From positions 10,572,501 through 10,636,500 of the forward strand of contig NC_060021.1 in NCBI RefSeq assembly GCF_021134715.1: a stretch of DNA of 64,000 nt, read 5' to 3'. A model generated the notes under the pieces. It saw nothing but the letters and a program-made list of their open reading frames with translations. It was not told the DNA's origin and did no database searches. The stretch comes from Daphnia pulex. Taxonomy: Eukaryota; Arthropoda; Branchiopoda; Diplostraca; Daphniidae. Position 1 is the first letter of the stretch. Each line of letters opens with the position of its first letter. Position numbers and translations under genes: made by a program. Below are positions 11,741 to 22,497 of the stretch, piece by piece.

Positions 11741-12401
11741 CTCAATTCTATTTCAATTCCTCAACACATTTCTTAAAATAATAACCATACGTAGTGCTCC
11801 AATTCCTTTCCAATAGTTTTGTTACTTGAGTGAAACTAATAAACATCGATGGCTGTGAGATGAATCTTTTAAATTTAGTGTCACTGGTTTCACAGTTAAA
11901 AAGGATAACCAGCATTACTTGGCCAATAAAAACCGACTGTTACTTGCTGTAATATTACGGGTGTCCTAAAAATCGAGAGTTGAACAGTATCTGAAATTCA
12001 CAATGATATTGCTCACTGCTTGATCACGGTTGTTCGGATTACAACGTCATTTGTCGCTATCATTTGAAAGATAAGACATGAGATTTGTAAAATACCACTT
12101 AATCAGGCTGAACCTGAAACTACCCCTTTAAATTTTACAAAGGTGGAAGACTATTAGCGCATTAGACCTTTTTTTTTAAGAAAGCCAACATATAAGCATC
12201 ATTGTGATTTTCGACCGTGTGGCATTGCTAGAAGCAAATACATATTTCGAACAACAATCTTCCTACTCTCTATCAGTTAAAAAAAAAAAATAATAAGTAA
12301 CTACCAGACATAATTTGCATCTTTTATTCCTACGAATAGGAAAGTCTGGGATTTCCGAAAAGATTGCAGCATATGTCAAGTGAGAATTATCACTGTAATA
12401 A
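11741..12401. other. Upstream spacer of the gene at 12552
   Basis: No gene seen. AT-rich, with an A-run at 12281-12290. Confidence 0.4.
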
Positions 12402-12495
12402 CTTGAAGGTCGATTCACCTTCAGGCCTTTTCCTGGTCTATGCCAACCCCCCCGTCAGCATATAAAAGCAGCACGTCGGACTCAAAAAGTGTCAG
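12402..12495 (+). promoter_or_regulatory. Core promoter of the glycine-rich gene at 12552
   Basis: TATAAAA lies at 12461-12467 and the initiator TCAG at 12492-12495, 31 bases on, within G-TCAGACGATAGCTG. That block recurs at the same position in the genes at 23323 and 27692. An upstream CTTGAAGGTCG at 12402-12412 resembles a nuclear-receptor half-site (FTZ-F1/ERR type, YCAAGGYCR); similar motifs lie 50-60 bases above the TATA box in three sister genes. Confidence 0.7.
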
Positions 12496-12551
12496 ACGAT
12501 AGCTGAATCTTATCCACAACACTAAAAACTAGAAAACTTTTACATTTCACA

Positions 12552-13089
12552 ATGTACAAGGTAAACACAACGAGCAGTGCAATAAAAATTAAATGACTCA
12601 CCTAACCTTTTCCTTCGTTGTTAAACAGGTAACATTTATCCTCGCTCTTATTGTGGCTGTTGCCGTGGCTATGCCACAGCGACCTTTCCGTCCCCGTCCT
12701 GGTGGCTTCCAGCAGCCAGGTTTTGGAGGATTCGGCGGATTCAATAACTTCGGTAAGATCCACCATTCAGAATCCATTTTCGTTTAGAATCCCATTTAAC
12801 CCCAATTCCGCAACAGGAGGTAGTGGAACCGGTGCTGGAGCTGGAACGGGTAGTGCTGGCCCTGGTGGAGTGTCTGCATCCGGCGTAAGAATTCATTTTG
12901 ATTAACAATGACTTTTGTTTACTCGTTTTGATTGAATTGAAAATAATGACACTCTTTGTTTAGGTTGCCATTTCAAGCGCCCAGAACGGCGGATTCGGTA
13001 CAGCTTCCGGAAGCGGAACAGGATTCCTCGGTCCCTTCGGTCAAGCTGGCGCCACAGGACAGGGTACCGGAAGCAGCTTTGGAAAATAA
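12552..13089 (+). CDS. Glycine-rich secreted protein, cluster member 1
   Basis: Predicted exons are 12552-12560, 12629-12752, 12817-12884 and 12964-13089, giving 108 residues. Exon 1 encodes only M-Y-K. Exon 2 completes a signal peptide (V-T-F-I-L-A-L-I-V-A-V-A-V-A) and a short mature region rich in Arg, Pro, Phe and Gly (R-P-F-R-P-R-P-G-G-F, then G-F-G-G-F-G-G-F). Exon 3 is the constant module G-S-G-T-G-A-G-A-G-T-G-S-A-G-P-G-G-V-S. The last exon begins V-A-I-S-S-A-Q-N-G-G and ends G-S-S-F-G-K. All phases agree (1, 0) and the mature chain has no cysteine. This is a secreted, probably structural, extracellular protein of unknown function. The last two exons and the intron between them closely match those of the gene at 18665. 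Confidence 0.8.
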
Positions 13090-15960
13090 ACTGACTATGG
13101 CTAATTTGTTTTTGCTTTTCTGTAAAAGACATGCGCATTTAAATTCAACTACTGTATGTTTCATATTTTTGATTTGTATAAAATACAATTGTTTTGTCAC
13201 ACAAGTTGGGATGCTGTGTGTAAGTCTGTGTAGGATGTACAGCATTTATTTCGTAAAAAGTGACCTGGCTCTTTTCTTTTTGACTGAGAAGTCTCGGCAA
13301 TATTCTACTCCCAAGATTAGGATATACCACACCAAAATTAGAAAAGACTTATTGGCAACTTTGATTAACTACCTAATCAGTTAAGAGTAGTTCCTTTCCA
13401 TTAAAGTCAACCTAACTAGTAGTATATCAACATAAAGTAGCTTCGTACCTGTTAAAATAATGTCATATCCAACTAATTATTATTTGTAAAGAATTGCCTA
13501 ATGAAATGAAATAACAAGAGAAACTGTCTGTCAACTGTCATGTAACGAAAAAAGCTTTCCTTATTTTAAACCGCCCAATTTTTAAAACAAAACAAAACAA
13601 AACAAAACTTCCTGGTGACACCTAGTGTTAAGAAAAACATACTGTACGAGGAAACTGAATTCGTTGCCAAAATTACCGGTGAAATCAAAAACTAAAATAA
13701 ATCCATACAGAATATAATATCGCCTTAAAGGCATGAACCTAGCTAAACTTCATTTCAGAAATGATTTGATATTTTTCTCACAGAGTTTTACAGAGAAACT
13801 GCACTTGCACGAAGGGTGGAGGACCGACCGTCAACAGCAAGGACGTACTTTAATAAATGTTGGGTTAGGCAAAAGTGAAATTCACCAGTTGGGTTTTCCC
13901 AGCTACATACAATGGCATTTAAATGATAATACATGTATTATCAAGGTTGCTATTATTCACAGTTACGAGGCGAATAAATAAAAAGAGAGTGCCTATAACT
14001 GCGCAGTTTTTCCTGCAATCTTTGTCTCCACAAACTATCGCTGTTTGATGTTTCTTTAACAAGAAAAAAACATTTCCTCTCTTTTTTAAGTCTTGGGTAT
14101 TTCCCCAATCACTTTTTAATTCAGGTAAAAGATAACAATAAAAAAAGGAACTAGAAAAAAAGTATCCATCCTTTAAAAATTGTAATGGCGCACTTAAGAT
14201 ATAATCATACGAGACATTTCACATCCATAAAACCACTGTTATCGATGTCAGAAACGTGATCAGAATCGATAGATTAAGGCCTCAACACCAAAACTAGAAA
14301 ATAACGTGTCAATGACTGCTGACCGCGCGTGCCTTAATACAGGCGGATAGTTGCGCTTATTATTTCCATATATGCAAATTCTGAACCCAATGTTGTAATT
14401 CACCGTAGTCTGCTGCATTGATTTACTCCTCACCTGGCTGGCTCACAAACTTGTTGGGTTCAAAATACCTTCGCTGAGAAAACCGGATTTGAAACTTGCC
14501 TAGGCTATGTTTGTGGGGCTACCTTTTCGGGAGTCGAGGAAGTTAACAAGATGGAAAGAAAAATTGTAATATTCTCAGAATGCGATCTCTCTTGCGCTTC
14601 AATTGTAGTTATCGCTGAAACTAGGAAAGAACTTGGTCGCTAACGGCTAATTAGAAAGTCGAAGGTGAAAGGCACTTTGTTCAAACTTGTGTCAAATCTT
14701 GTAAAAACCAGGGCGGAGAGTTATTTAGTAAGTGTTAAAATCGAGGCCGTGATCCAAGCCAAACGGATTCTGTTGGCTGCATTTTTATCATCTAGTCAAG
14801 TTAAAGCTATTTACAGCTAAGAGGTTCTTTATATTCCACCCAGGCCAAAATTTGAATATTCGCTATCATTTCAATTCGTCCCCAGTAACCTGAGATTTCA
14901 TTGGAAAGTAGTGTCCTTAAAAAAATGCAGGCAACCTGCCAAAGAATAGTTGTCATTTAAACAAAAGGAAAAAAAAAAATAAATAAATAAAATTCAAAAA
15001 TCTGCTGCGTAACGGCTGGAATGCCCTTGAAAACACGAGCGATCGCAGACAACAATCAAGAAATGAAATCACAGAGGGAATTCAATAAATAAACGAACGG
15101 GCATGAGATAGCCAAAACCTTGTCATGCAGTGCAATTTACAAAGAAATCTAATCAAAGTTGGTACAACAACAAAAAAAGCAGAAAAAGATGACTGTTCAT
15201 CTTTTTTTTTGAATTAAGCAACATTGTGTCTGATGAAATCTGATCACGGCAAAAGCTAACAACAAGTTTTGGGAATCTACCGTTCGGGTATAATAAATAT
15301 CAACAACACGTGGTGAGCATCAACAAAGCCGGGTTTTTTTTTGGTCGAGCTCCATTACACTTTACACATTTGTAAATTTTACGAACGTCCATTCTAATAA
15401 AGAGAAGAAGATTTGGGTGCGTGCGTGCGTGCGTGCATCGGGCTGTAACCTGCTCAAACCAGATCAAACAGGTTTTTCAGGCTAGACAAGTCTTTCCTAC
15501 TATTTTGAATCGAAATGTACGAGCTGGAAAACTCATTGACGTTCACCGTAAACATATCAATTCATCTCGCAGCAGTTCCAAGTCAAAAGTGGTTCTCATC
15601 CATTTTCCTGTTTGTATTAACTTTTTTCAGCCCTCCCATTCTATCCTTTTACTATCAAACTTAACTTAGCTTCTAGAGTGCAGTAATTGCCATCAATGGA
15701 CAACACGCGTCCATTATGGTGGTTGAATATTTAATAATACAGAAAAACCCGAGTGTACGGCTTTGTTTGGAACCGGTCGATGGCCTTCTACCGTTGTGGG
15801 GCCCAAAAGAAAACCCAACAAAAGGAGAATAAATCTTGAAAAAAGAAAAGAAACGAGCAACTCGATTATCAATTCTTACGCTAAGCAACTGTTTATGCAA
15901 CAATCGTGCATGCGTGAGCTTGATAAATCTTTAGGATCCCCTGTGGGGTCGAGAGTGCGG
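13090..15960. other. Long spacer without recognised genes
   Basis: No gene seen. Simple repeats include (AAAAC)n at 13583-13608 and (TGCG)n at 15417-15437. The 3' UTR of the preceding gene must lie at the left end. Confidence 0.4.
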
Positions 15961-15961
15961 A

Positions 15962-16469
15962 TATAAAAAGAGCAGCACGAAAAATAACCAAAGTTGTAGG
16001 TGCCCTTCAAAACTCAAGATAAAAATCCGCATCCGCCCTACAATAAAGAACTTCTTTCACGCTAAAAAGTTTCGGGCTGCACATCAACTTTTGCAGACAA
16101 TAAAATTGAAGCCAAATGTTTAAAATACGAACCAGTTTGAACTTGTTGAGTAGGAAGAAATCGAAGCAAGACAATGGGTTCTTCGAAACTTTATACACGA
16201 AACCTTATACAGACGGTGACATCGGAGATGTCACGATGCAAACATTAAAAAACTGTCATCAAGTGTGTCAACTAGCCATGAACGTAAAAACTAACGAGCT
16301 TTTCTGTCTGCGTCGTCTGCTGTCACCTGAGTTGCCAAGAATGTTGTTTTACTTTCGCAATCTAATTGACATAAAATTTGGAGGGGAAATGAATACCAAA
16401 ATTAAAAAAAAAAATAATAATAATAATTTTAAATGTAAAAATAATGCTATTCAAAGCTTTATCTTGTAA
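15962..16469 (+). other. Promoter-like TATA plus orphan open frame
   Basis: TATAAAAAGAGCAGCACG at 15962 closely resembles TATAAAAGCAGCACG of the gene at 12552, but no M-Y-K start exon follows. An open frame of 117 codons begins at 16116 (M-F-K-I-R-T-S-L-N-L-L). It is polar and ends in an Asn/Lys run. It has no signal peptide and no recognised family, so it may be a captured promoter fragment over non-coding DNA. Confidence 0.2.
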
Positions 16470-16594
16470 TATCAAACGGCAGATCTAGGAAAGAAAATCA
16501 AAAAGGCGATTTCGTGTCGATAAAAGTCAGTCTTGCGCAAGGAAAGAAAAAAAGGTTTGAGAAATCGTGATGAGCAAAAAAATTTCGACCGTGA

Positions 16595-16692
16595 TATCAA
16601 GGTTTATTTGCAGGCCTCAAGCCTTTTTGGTGGTCGGCGGGCAGTATGAACGAGCGTATAAAAGCATAAGGTTGGCTGATTCGTCTAGTCAT
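16595..16692 (+). promoter_or_regulatory. Core promoter of the gene at 16761
   Basis: TATAAAA at 16657-16663, a TCAT initiator about 32 bases on (16689-16692), and TATCAAGGTTT at 16595-16605, 51 bases upstream of the TATA box. Confidence 0.6.
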
Positions 16693-16760
16693 ATGATGGT
16701 CGAATCTCGTCGTTCCTATAGTAACAATTCAATATAAACGATAAAGGATATTCACTTAAA

Positions 16761-17991
16761 ATGTTGAAGGTAATCAAATCCATCAATGCTTTTATGCTAT
16801 TAACCGAATGTCAATATAACTTACGAAATAGCTCGACATTAATTCAACTCTGTCTTTGATTTGTCCGGCAGGTTACTATAACTCTTGCTCTTATGGCTGT
16901 TGCCATGGCTATGCCGCAACGTTACCGTCCGTTTGGTGGTGGCCACGGTCATCCACAAAGCGGCTTCGGCCAGCCTGGGTTCCAGCAATTCGGCCAGCAG
17001 CCTGGTTACTATCAAGGTGGATTTGGACAACCAGGTTTCCAGCAAAGCGGTTTCCTGGGGCCCACTGCTTTAAGTAAATAAAGACAATCATTTTGTTTAT
17101 TAGTGTCGCTTTCCAAAATAATATTCTACTTTTCGAATATTTGTGCTAAGTGCTAACGTTGCAATATTTTAAACAGCTGGCTCGGGAACCGGTGCTGGAG
17201 CCGGAACTGGTAACGCTGGACCCGGAGGAGCTTCTGCATCAGGCGTAAGAAATAATTGACTTGAATAATTCACCACTGGAAAAACAGCAAAGTTTGCCTT
17301 TTACGTTGCATTTACGTTTGCCAACAACAGGTCGGCATCTCGAGCGCTCAGGATGGTGGATTTGGTACTTCTTCCGGCACCGGAACCGCTAATCTCAACA
17401 CTTTTACAGGCGAAGCTGCAGCTACTGGTACTGGTGACGGAAGCAGCGGTGGATTACCTCAAGGCTTATTCGGTCAGCCTGGACTCCAGTACGGAGGGTT
17501 CGGTAGGCCAGCAGCTTTGCAGCAAGGTGGGCATGCCCAACAACCTGGATATGCCCAACAACCTGGATTTGGGGGTCTCCAATCAGCCGGTCTCCAACAA
17601 GGAGGAGTCCTTCAGCCAGGATTCGGAGGATTTCCTGGTTTTGGTAATTCAAACAGATAGGATGTCAATTTATTTGTAACAACTGACACCTACAATCAAC
17701 ACCTCATGTGGTATTATTACCAGGTGGGTCTGGAACCGGTTCTGGAGCTGGAACGGGTAGCGCTGGACCTGGAGGAGTATCTGCATCTGGCGTAAGATAA
17801 ACATGATGCATTGATTCGATTTGCTTTACGAAACTCTTAACTCGATGGAAATATCCGGACAGGTCGGCATTTCAAGCGCACAGAATGGCGGAGTGAGTAC
17901 CGGAACCGGAACTGGAACAGCTTCTCTCAACACCTTTACGGGTGAGGCTGGAGCCACTGGTACGGGTGACGGAGTCAGTTTTGGGAAATAA
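16761..17991 (+). CDS. Glycine-rich secreted protein with duplicated module cassette, cluster member 2
   Basis: Predicted exons are 16761-16769, 16872-17073, 17177-17244, 17331-17643, 17724-17791 and 17863-17991, giving 262 residues, the longest in the cluster. Exon 1 is M-L-K. Exon 2 ends the signal peptide (T-I-T-L-A-L-M-A-V-A-M-A) and encodes a Gly/Gln/Pro/Phe region with repeats such as G-F-G-Q-P-G-F-Q-Q. Exons 3 and 4 are a first constant cassette (G-S-G-T-G-A-G-A-G-T-G-N-A-G-P-G-G; V-G-I-S-S-A-Q-D-G-G). Exon 4 then continues into a second Gln/Pro/Gly repeat region containing A-Q-Q-P-G-Y-A-Q-Q-P-G-F. Exons 5 and 6 repeat the cassette and end G-V-S-F-G-K-stop. Every splice keeps phase. 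The structure is best explained by tandem duplication of a phase 1-1 cassette. Function unknown; extracellular structural role inferred. Confidence 0.8.
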
Positions 17992-18511
17992 ACGCACCCA
18001 TCATGGCTTACAAATGTGCATGCTTGTGAATGTTATTAATGAAATTGATGATAACTCAATATGTTGTATCGCTGATAAAGTCTTCGCCCAAAAAACTAAA
18101 ATATACATTTTCGCACTCGCAGAAAAATGTCATTTCCTATAAAAGCAGCTGTCTTATTCGTTGCCTGATTATAACTGATGAATCTAATGTAGAAAATTAA
18201 AAGATGACTATTTTTCTTATAAAATAACACCGGCAATATTTTTGTAAAATAGTAGTAATAACCTTGAGTACATATGACTTTGGTTCCACGTCATGCGCCT
18301 TACTTTGTGTGGTATACTACTATTAGTATATAACATAAACAAAGAAATTATTTTTAAATTTGTTAAGTACTATTCTATCGAGAGTCTTTTCCTTGTTGCA
18401 CAGGAAACAAAAATTACCCCCCCCCCCATACCACAGTTTTCCAGCGCAATGGAACGGACGAGGGTTGATGGCACATGGCCACATGATGGGAAAAAAATCG
18501 CTGGCCGTGAA
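17992..18511. other. Spacer between cluster members
   Basis: No gene recognised. A C-run lies at 18418-18427. The right end holds the upstream promoter of the next gene. Confidence 0.4.
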
Positions 18512-18615
18512 TTTCAAGGTTAATCACTTAATTTGCACACCCTTCAAGCATTTCGTTGATCTATTGCTTTCGTTCACGGTGTATAAAAGCAAATGCGGAA
18601 CAATCATCTCGTCAG
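18503..18615 (+). promoter_or_regulatory. Core promoter of the gene at 18665
   Basis: GGCCGTGAATTTCAAGGTTA at 18503-18522, TATAAAA at 18582-18588, and initiator TCAGATAGC from 18612. The upstream block is nearly the same as GGCCATGAATTCAAGG at 23154 in a sister gene. Confidence 0.65.
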
Positions 18616-18664
18616 ATAGCATTTCCTCCTCATACGAACACTATCTCAATCCACATCCAGCAAA

Positions 18665-19544
18665 ATGTTGAAGGTAAGTTTAACTTTTAAGACTCTAACA
18701 TTTACACTAAGTTTTACTCCAACACTTTTTAAATGACATTCCAATTTGAATTTTCTCTGACAGATAACCGTGACGCTCGCTCTAATCGTGGCTTCAGCAT
18801 TGGCTCTTCCACAATTCTATGGCCGCCGTCCATACCATGGCAGCCATCACGGCGGTGCGGCCGGATTCGGTCAAGGAGCTGCCTACGTTCAACCAGGTTA
18901 CGGCGGATATCCACAGCCCGGATACTACCAAGGTACTTATTATATAATAATAATTATTATACTATATGAATATTAGTTATTATATTTAAAATATTAATTA
19001 TTAATATATTCATTAACAGGTGGTTACCCTGGTGGTGGTTACCCTGGTGGTTATCCTCAGCAAAATCACTACCAAGGAGGATTCGCCCAACCGGGATATC
19101 AGCAAGGAGGATTCGCTCAGCCGGCGGGATATCAACAAGGAGGATTCGCACAACCTGCAGGATTGCAACAGGGAGGCTTTGCTCAACCCGGTGCCTTGAT
19201 TCCTGCAACTGGTTTCGGTAATGAACAGAAACTGTTTTCTTTAGTCAAAATCATGCACATTTGGCGTCACATAACCCGTGTTGTTTTACACAGGAGGTAG
19301 TGGAACGGGTAGTGGAGCTGGAACTGGAAGTGCTGGCCCTGGTGGAGTGTCTGCATCAGGCGTAAGAATTCATTTTGATCCTTTAATTGAATTGATAATG
19401 ATGACACTCTTCGTTTAGGTTGCCATTTCAAGCGCTCAGAATGGCGGATTTGGTACAGCTTCCGGAAGCGGAACAGGATTCCTTGGTCCCTTCGGTCAAG
19501 CCGGCGCGACCGGACAGGGTACCGGAAGCAGCTTTGGAAAATAA
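18665..19544 (+). CDS. Gly/Gln-rich secreted repeat protein, cluster member 3
   Basis: Predicted exons are 18665-18673, 18764-18932, 19020-19217, 19294-19361 and 19419-19544, giving 189 residues. M-L-K is followed by signal peptide I-T-V-T-L-A-L-I-V-A-S-A-L-A. The mature region has a His/Tyr segment (F-Y-G-R-R-P-Y-H-G-S-H-H-G-G). Exon 3 carries four imperfect 11-13 residue repeats of the form Y-Q-Q-G-G-F-A-Q-P-A-G. The constant cassette follows and ends G-S-S-F-G-K. Compared with the four-exon members, one extra exon interrupts the variable region. Its last two exons and last intron align with those of the gene at 12552, which implies recent duplication or gene conversion of the 3' end. Confidence 0.8.
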
Positions 19545-19932
19545 ACTACTACACAATTAACGATCTGTGGTCTTTTTAGTCGTGGCAATGTTCTTATTTG
19601 ACTACTGAAATCTCTGTATTATTATCTTGTCGATGTATTACTATCCTGACACATCTGTGCTGTGAAAGGTTTCCTAAAAAATACATTTTCTTAAAGAGGA
19701 AAGTTCCGCACGTCTGTTGGTTGCCCACTATTAATTTGCCTAACACAATCCTGATTGGTTAATCAGGTAAATTCACAGATGTCACAACAAGGTAATTGAC
19801 TGATTGACATCAAAATCTGAATTCCTTCGACGACTAGATCAACAAATGCAAAACAAATTGCAGTTGACAAAGTGAATAAGTGATCAATAAACAAAGCTGG
19901 GGTATGCCACTGAACCCGGGTCTCGATTTCCC
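19545..19932. other. 3' flank and spacer
   Basis: Contains the likely 3' UTR of the previous gene (an AAAATACATTTTC tail at 19677 resembles that after the gene at 23323). No other gene recognised. Confidence 0.4.
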
Positions 19933-20141
19933 TATAAAAACGACCCACGATTTGAACATATTTAATCAATCGTGATCAACGGTCAATCCAAGTAAGTAAA
20001 ACCTTTATCTACACAGAATACCTGTTTACCGTCTAAAAATTGAATAATGTCTAAGATCTATTTTATTATTTGTAGACAGCGCTTGCATCATAGAAAAACA
20101 TTTCTTTAGTACGATTCATCATGAGTGGCCGTTCACTATTA
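19911..20141 (+). promoter_or_regulatory. Promoter and non-coding first exon of the gene at 20121
   Basis: TATAAAA at 19933-19939 lies in a block (TGAACCC..GTCTCGATTTCC) shared with the promoter at 21520. A short untranslated exon ending CAATCCAA|GTAAGT (about 19965-19991) is followed by an acceptor TTTGTAG at 20075. The same layout occurs in the neighbouring gene. Confidence 0.6.
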
Positions 20142-20812
20142 GTAAGTTGATCGCTTGTCTCATTTTCGACTCATTCCCATAGAAATATTTAATTTTTAAT
20201 TTTTACTTGTTACGTTTTACAGGTTATTAAGATTTGCACTCTTGTCATTGCTTGTTCCATTGCTGAATCCCTACCCGGTAAGTTGCTTAGTCAGCCCTCA
20301 TTTTCCATCTGAAACGATCGTAATCTTTAATGATAATGACTTTCTTTCAAAAAGGTTCTAAAAATGGTGCCGGAGCTGCAGCAGCTAGTAATGCTAGCCC
20401 AGAAGGTTTTACTGCAGCACTCGTAAGATTTTGAAAGGCGTTATCTTTATAGAAAATGTTACGACTAAAATGTTTCTGTTAGGCCGCCGGCTTAAGCACT
20501 CACAACGGTGGAGTTAAACAGCGTAATGGTGGATTTGGAAAACCGAACCACGCAGTTCCTGTCGTCGCTGAAGTAGGATCTTTTATTTCTGGTACTTATG
20601 GAGAAGGAGAAGGAGCTGCAAAAATTTCTGGATCAAGCGTAAGATATTGTCAAGTATTATTTACATCGTTAAACGTATGTGAAAAATGTTCGTTGCCTTC
20701 AACCGCTTAGGATAGCGGATTTGGTCTCGGTGGCACTGGAGCAGAAAAACTCAACGCTAATGTTGTCGAGGCACGAACTGGGCAAGGAAGCGGAAGCAGT
20801 GTTGGAAAATAA
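20121..20812 (+). CDS. Divergent glycine-rich family protein, cluster member 4
   Basis: Predicted coding exons are 20121-20141, 20223-20277, 20355-20422, 20483-20638 and 20711-20812, giving 133 residues. The start exon is M-S-G-R-S-L-L. Exon 2 supplies the hydrophobic signal (I-K-I-C-T-L-V-I-A-C-S-I-A). The 68-base module exon keeps its length and phase but has diverged to G-S-K-N-G-A-G-A-A-A-A-S-N-A-S-P-E-G. A new middle exon encodes a more charged segment with V-P-V-V-A-E-V-G and G-Y/T-Y-G-E-G-E-G-A-A. The last exon ends G-S-G-S-S-V-G-K-stop as in the core family. Polyadenylation signal AATAAA at 20893. It forms a subfamily pair with the next gene. Confidence 0.75.
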
Positions 20813-20892
20813 GCTGCGGATCGTTTAAAAATCTATCTTTTCATTATTTAATCTTGCTATTATTTGCAATCATTTAAATTATGGCGTACCGC

Positions 20893-20898
20893 AATAAA
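20893..20898 (+). terminator. Polyadenylation signal
   Basis: AATAAA in GTACCGCAATAAATG, 81 bases after the stop. The same context recurs at 22492 in the sister gene. Confidence 0.75.
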
Positions 20899-21519
20899 TG
20901 TTTAACCTAGCTGGTATAAACGGTACAAATTTCCTTAAAGACACGGCAGATGCAAAAAACCAAACACGCCTACTAAATTACATTAATTTTGTGTTCAAGA
21001 TTTGAAATGGAACATTTAGCGCAGTGATTTGTCTTTGAAGTGGGGGAATTAAGAGGGTAACAGTGGGCATAGCAAATTAAAAGTTTAATCGCGACTCACC
21101 AAAAATGAAATGACTCCAAATCCAGATGTCACCAACATTCCAATCTGATTGACACGCCGAATGAACGCTTCTTTTTCTCACGCGACACTCCATCCAACCA
21201 TCACACGCAGACACCATCTGTAAAAGAAAAAAAAATTTAACTCAGCTGTAATCACTGTTTATATCCCAAAAATGTTCGTTCGCATCTTTATGTTCAAACT
21301 GACTTTCTGCAAACAAATGACAATTTTGGAGAACTTGCTATCTCCGACAATTAACCAGAAAACATCCGTTTCGTTTTCATCGCGTGCTGACAAGAATTCC
21401 AATATAGTAGAACACAAACCTACGTAAAAAAAACGGTGAAATGAGCAACAATGTCAATGACTCAATGAGTCATATTCATGTATAGCAGACGCGACACGAC
21501 TGTACAGGTGGGGTGAGGC
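20899..21519. other. Spacer
   Basis: No gene recognised; AT-rich. Confidence 0.4.
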
Positions 21520-21600
21520 ACTGAACCCATGTCTCAATTTCCCTATAAAAACAGTCAATTTGAACATTTTCACTTATTCGTGATCAACGGTGAATCCAGG
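21520..21600 (+). promoter_or_regulatory. Promoter of the gene at 21765
   Basis: TATAAAA at 21544-21550. The block from TGAACCC through CCCTATAAAAAC and the downstream CGTGATCAACGG are shared with the promoter at 19911-19980, showing that the two genes and their control regions were duplicated together. Confidence 0.65.
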
Positions 21601-21764
21601 TACTGTAAGTCAAATCTTAATCCAAACTTAAGTCCTGTTACCTAGTCTAAAAATTGTAATAAAATCATGCAATATTTATTTTCTCGTTGTTAGAGCTGCT
21701 TGCTTCATAAAAAATTAGAACTTTTTCTTAAAAAAAAAGAAAATTTTCTTTAGTACGAGTCACC

Positions 21765-22357
21765 ATGAGTCGCCGTTCACTATTAGTAAGTTGTTCATTT
21801 CTCTCATTTTCGACCCATTCGCATAGAAAAATTGAAATCGAAAAGGAATAAATTTGTAATGTTTTACAGGTTACTTTGATTTGCACTCTTGCCCTTGCTT
21901 GCGTCACGGCTAAACCAGTACAACTTGGTAAGTTTCTTTGTTAGCCAACATTTTAACCTTCGCAATCATTTTCAATGCAATCTTTATAAAAAAGGTACTG
22001 GAAGTGGTTCTGGAGCTGGAACTGGTAATGCTGGCCCAGGAGGAGTATCTCTTTTACGCGTAAGATTTCAGAAGGTATACATCTTACAAAAATGTTACGA
22101 TTAAAATAATTCGATAGGCCGCTGGCTTAGCGGAAATGAACAACGCAGTTCCTGTCATCGCTGAAATAAGATTTCCGGATCTTCGTGGCGGTTATGGAGA
22201 AGGAGAAGAAGCTGCAAGAGTTTCTGGGTTAAGCGTAAGATATTTTCTAGTGTTATCTATAAAAGAATATCACAAACATATTGGACTTTTAAAGGTCGGT
22301 AAGGTCGCTCCAAAAGGCGGAGTTGGTTCCGGAGGTACTGGAAACAAAGCTCAATGA
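21765..22357 (+). CDS. Divergent glycine-rich family protein, cluster member 5, C-terminally truncated
   Basis: Predicted coding exons are 21765-21785, 21870-21927, 21995-22059, 22118-22234 and 22295-22357, giving 107 residues. The start exon M-S-R-R-S-L-L and signal exon (L-I-C-T-L-A-L-A-C-V-T-A) parallel the gene at 20121. The module exon is well kept (G-T-G-S-G-S-G-A-G-T-G-N-A-G-P-G-G-V-S) but ends L-L-R instead of A-S-G. The charged middle exon (V-P-V-I-A-E-I, G-Y-G-E-G-E-E-A-A) is shortened. The last exon stops at TGA 22355. Beyond the stop, 22383-22420 still encodes in another frame A-P-G-Q-G-I-G-S-S-A-G-Q, the former family C-terminus, so a frameshift has cut the protein. It may be degenerating or may encode a shorter product. 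Confidence 0.65.
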
Positions 22358-22491
22358 GCGCTTTGACTGATTAGTCACGAGCTCCTGGTCAAGGAATAGG
22401 AAGCAGCGCGGGGCAATGAGCTGCGAATCATTTACAAATCATATTGTTTAATCTTGCTACATTTGCAATCATTTCAATTATGGTGTACCGC

Positions 22492-22497
22492 AATAAA
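22492..22497 (+). terminator. Polyadenylation signal
   Basis: AATAAA in GTACCGCAATAAACT, matching the 3' flank of the sister gene at 20893. Confidence 0.75.

Noticed and set aside
12956..13384. Open frame of 142 codons overlapping the last exon of the gene at 12552
   Set aside because: Shifted reading of the real exon, running on into the 3' flank.
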